A stretch of 39,025 nt of DNA from Planctomycetota bacterium (GTDB taxonomy: Bacteria > Planctomycetota > Planctomycetia > Planctomycetales > Planctomycetaceae), in NCBI GenBank assembly GCA_003670925.1, contig QWQG01000249.1, forward strand, positions 1 through 39,025, in the 5' to 3' direction. Positions 36,635 to 39,025 of this stretch are shown piece after piece. Position numbers and translations under genes: made by a program. Each line of letters begins with the position of its first letter. Position 1 is the first letter of the stretch. A model generated the notes under the pieces. That model searched no databases. It worked only from the letters and a program-made list of their open reading frames with translations, and had not been told where the DNA came from.

Positions 36635-37381
36635 ATGAGTTCGTCGCCAAAGATGTCACCTGACGTCATGATTGAAGCTCGTGGTTTGAGCAAATTTTAT
36701 GGTGAATTTGCGGCCACGCGAGACGTTACGTTTTCTGTCCCACGAGGACAGATCTGTGCATTTCTGGGTCCCAATGGGGCTGGAAAAAGCACCACGATGA
36801 AATTGCTGACAGGATTCTTGGCACCCAGCCGAGGCGAATCCTTTCTGGCCGGAATCAATGTGGGCACCGATCGAATCAAAGCCAGTGAATCGCTTGGTTA
36901 TCTGCCAGAAAATGGCCCGCTTTACGTCGAAATGACGCCGCAGAGTCTGCTCAAATATATGGGTGAAGTGCGCGGTCTTTCCGGGGACACTTTGGCGCGA
37001 CGCATGGCTTGGGTATCCGACAAGTGTTCACTGTCTGAAGTTTGGCGAAAACCGATTTCCAAGTTGTCGCGAGGATTCCGCCAGCGCGTCGGCATGGCAC
37101 ATGCCATGCTGCATGATCCGGAAGTCCTGATTCTGGACGAGCCCACGAGCGGTCTCGATCCTAACCAAGTTCACCATATGCGTGATTTAATCGTGGAACT
37201 GGCGAAGACGAAGACGATTTTGCTGTCGACGCACATTCTGCAAGAAGTGCGTGCCGTTTGTAGTCGCGTTGTGATGGTGAACAACGGGCGCGTTGTATTT
37301 GATGGCCCGACCTCAGATCTCGGTGCCAATGAAGTCGATATGGAAAAACAATTTCGCAAGCTGACCCATAGCGCAGCTTGA
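36635..37381 (+). CDS. ABC transporter ATP-binding protein (GldA-like)
   Basis: The 248-residue ATPase energises an ABC-2 exporter. Walker A is GPNGAGKSTT, the signature is KLSRGFRQRVGMA (a divergent LSGGQ), and Walker B is VLILDEPTSGLDPNQ, with a switch His in LLSTHILQEV. A gaggaag ribosome site precedes ATG 36635. The permease/GldG fusion begins 62 bases later. The protein fits the gliding-type ABC family often found with GldF and GldG, but gliding is not implied in planctomycetes; substrate is unknown. Confidence 0.93.
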   Translation: MSSSPKMSPDVMIEARGLSKFYGEFAATRDVTFSVPRGQICAFLGPNGAGKSTTMKLLTGFLAPSRGESFLAGINVGTDRIKASESLGYLPENGPLYVEMTPQSLLKYMGEVRGLSGDTLARRMAWVSDKCSLSEVWRKPISKLSRGFRQRVGMAHAMLHDPEVLILDEPTSGLDPNQVHHMRDLIVELAKTKTILLSTHILQEVRAVCSRVVMVNNGRVVFDGPTSDLGANEVDMEKQFRKLTHSAA

Positions 37382-37443
37382 AGTTGACCAGCCATCGCGG
37401 GTCATACATCTTACAGTCGAGACTACAAGACGCAGGTGTGTTC

Positions 37444-39025
37444 ATGGTTCGAAGTCATGTGATTCTGGCAGTCGCCAAACGAAATTTCCGCAGTTACTTC
37501 TCAGGAATTCTGGGGTATCTGTTTATTATCGTCTTTTGTGTCGCGTCGGCAGCGCTGGCGTTTTCGTCGGCCTTCTTTGCCGCGAATCAAGCCAATCTGG
37601 ATCAGTTGACGGCTTGGTATCCGTGGCTTTTGCTGTTTGTGATTCCGGCCATCACGATGACGACGTGGTCTGACGAGCGGAAGTTGGGAACAGACGAATT
37701 GCTGTTTACGATGCCCGCCACGGACGTGGAGATTTTGACGGGAAAATACTTAGCCGTGTTGTTCGTTTATACGGTTGCCCTCGTGTTTTCAATGATCAAT
37801 GTGCTTGTGTTGGCATGGCTGGGGTCACCAGACACAGGTGCGTTACTCAGCACCTATCTTGGTTACTGGTTGGCTGGGGCAGCGTTGCTGACGGCTGGAA
37901 TGCTCGCTTCGTCGTTGACGAACAACGCGACAGTGGCGTTTGTGTTGGGGGTTGTATTCTGTTGCTTGCCGGTCATGTTATTTTACGTAACCGACGTCAT
38001 CGAATGGTTCTTCAGCGCTGTTGGCGCAAGAGTCAGTCTCTATGACCTCCGGACTGCTGTCACGTCAATCAGTCTGCAACAGCAGTTGCAAGACTTCAGC
38101 CGTGGTATCCTGCCATTGTCCGGAATTGCGTGGTTCGTTTTTCTCGCGACAGTGATGCTCTATCTAAATCTGATTGCCATTTCAAAACGCCGTTGGGCAG
38201 CGACGCAACAATTGGGGATAGGATTTCAGTTTGCAATCCGAGCCGTATGTCTTCTGATCACATGTGGCAGCCTGCTGGCAATCTTCTGGACTTATCCGGC
38301 CCGAGCCGATTGGTCGGCAGAGCAGCTTTTTACGCTGTCCGACGCAACTCAATCTACGATGCAGGCTTTGAAAAAGTCGCAGAAAATTACCATTCAGTCG
38401 TTCATCAGCCCCGACGTTCCAGGCGACTACGTCGAAATCCGACGTCAACTGCGTGGCCTGTTGCGTGAATTTGAATTAGAGAGTGGTGGATCCATCGAGT
38501 GGCGTGATGTCTCGGTCGAACCTTTCAGTGAAGCGGCTGAGCAGGCGCGGGCACTGGGGATCGATCCCGTTCGACTGTCGTACGATCGCGACGGGAAACG
38601 GGAAGAGTCAGATGTCTTCATGGGGGCGTTTCTGCAGAGTCCCAACGATGAGTTGGTGATCCCCTTCTTCGGTAAGGGTTTGCCAATTGAATATGAACTC
38701 ACGAGATCTCTGCGAACTGTGTCTCAGGAACAGCGTCTAACTGTGGGCATTCTGCTGACCGATGCCCGAGCGATCGCTGAGGGCGGTGGTCCTGGTGGCA
38801 AATGGGAAATCGTTCGCGAGCTCGAAAAGCAGTACAAGGTCATCGCCGTCAACCCCTCGCAGCGAATTCTGGTAACTGACGCCACGAAGCCGGACGAAAA
38901 ACCAGTCGACGACGAAGCCGCAGCAAAGGAGTCTGCCGTTACGGAGGCGAAGCCCGACTCCGCCAAACAGAATTTTGATGTGTTGATTGCGGTCATGCCG
39001 TCGTCGCTGACGGAACCACAAATGG
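37444..39025 (+). CDS. ABC-2 permease fused to GldG-like domain (partial, runs off the window)
   Basis: The frame opens at ATG 37444 (AGGTG upstream) and stays open to the window end, at least 527 codons. Residues 1-245 form an ABC-2-type permease with six helices (KRNFRSYFSGILGYLFIIVF, ITMTTWSDERKLGTDELLFT). A seventh helix (AIRAVCLLITCGSLLAIFW) leads to an extracytoplasmic GldG domain, with DWSAEQLFTLSDATQSTMQ and QKITIQSFISPDVPGDYVEI. In Bacteroidetes these are separate GldF and GldG proteins; here they are one chain. A low-complexity Asp/Glu/Ala/Lys loop lies near residues 485-515. The C-terminal end is outside the window. Confidence 0.9.
   Translation, partial: MVRSHVILAVAKRNFRSYFSGILGYLFIIVFCVASAALAFSSAFFAANQANLDQLTAWYPWLLLFVIPAITMTTWSDERKLGTDELLFTMPATDVEILTGKYLAVLFVYTVALVFSMINVLVLAWLGSPDTGALLSTYLGYWLAGAALLTAGMLASSLTNNATVAFVLGVVFCCLPVMLFYVTDVIEWFFSAVGARVSLYDLRTAVTSISLQQQLQDFSRGILPLSGIAWFVFLATVMLYLNLIAISKRRWAATQQLGIGFQFAIRAVCLLITCGSLLAIFWTYPARADWSAEQLFTLSDATQSTMQALKKSQKITIQSFISPDVPGDYVEIRRQLRGLLREFELESGGSIEWRDVSVEPFSEAAEQARALGIDPVRLSYDRDGKREESDVFMGAFLQSPNDELVIPFFGKGLPIEYELTRSLRTVSQEQRLTVGILLTDARAIAEGGGPGGKWEIVRELEKQYKVIAVNPSQRILVTDATKPDEKPVDDEAAAKESAVTEAKPDSAKQNFDVLIAVMPSSLTEPQM

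Noticed and set aside
1-39025. tRNA, rRNA, CRISPR array, transposase or phage genes
   Set aside because: None was recognised by eye on either strand; small RNAs cannot be excluded without a covariance search.

Overview
The window looks like a chromosome segment from a planctomycete (Planctomycetota, probably Planctomycetales). This rests on gene content and style: a class I fumarase, a GldF/GldG-type transporter fusion, Tad ATPase and platform genes followed by planctomycete-type small proteins, SUMF1/FGE-like gene fragments, zf-HC2 anti-sigma sequences, many palindromic intergenic repeats, and TTG/GTG starts. I did not identify the species.

Region 1 (1-897) holds no intact gene. It contains a long hairpin, decayed ends of SUMF1/FGE-like genes, and a 155-bp module that recurs at 12255-12409. 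Region 2 (898-10652, minus strand) is a heavy-metal resistance operon. In transcription order it encodes a small Cys-rich exported protein (frameshifted here), two lipoproteins with Cys metal-binding motifs, a sialidase-like beta-propeller with a CECC motif, a His/Met-rich lipoprotein, a double-length membrane-fusion protein and a CusA/CzcA-type RND pump. A nested palindrome lies between the last two genes. Region 3 (10849-12409) is a wrecked regulatory locus: an anti-sigma pseudogene with a CCTC motif and the last ~30 codons of an ECF sigma factor, cut by a truncated SUMF1-like gene on the opposite strand. The likely reading is that the metal operon once had a dedicated sigma/anti-sigma pair and has lost it.

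Region 4 (12817-19511, minus) has a hypothetical gene with its own terminator, then an operon transcribed tadA-tadB-tadC, two small membrane-anchored proteins and a GT4 glycosyltransferase. Secretin, pilin and CpaB-type genes are absent. Region 5 (20276-33756, plus) carries nusA-infB-rbfA without rimP, preceded by a terminator-like hairpin. It continues with a degenerate HhH-GPD protein, a large TPR protein, ruvB, class I fumarase and a GT39-like membrane glycosyltransferase. Region 6 (33763-36099, minus) is a two-gene amino-sugar module: a Tat-exported glycosylasparaginase and a NagA-like deacetylase. Region 7 (36635-end, plus) is an ABC ATPase followed by a permease/GldG fusion that runs off the window.

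No tRNA, rRNA, CRISPR array, integrase, transposase or reverse transcriptase was recognised.
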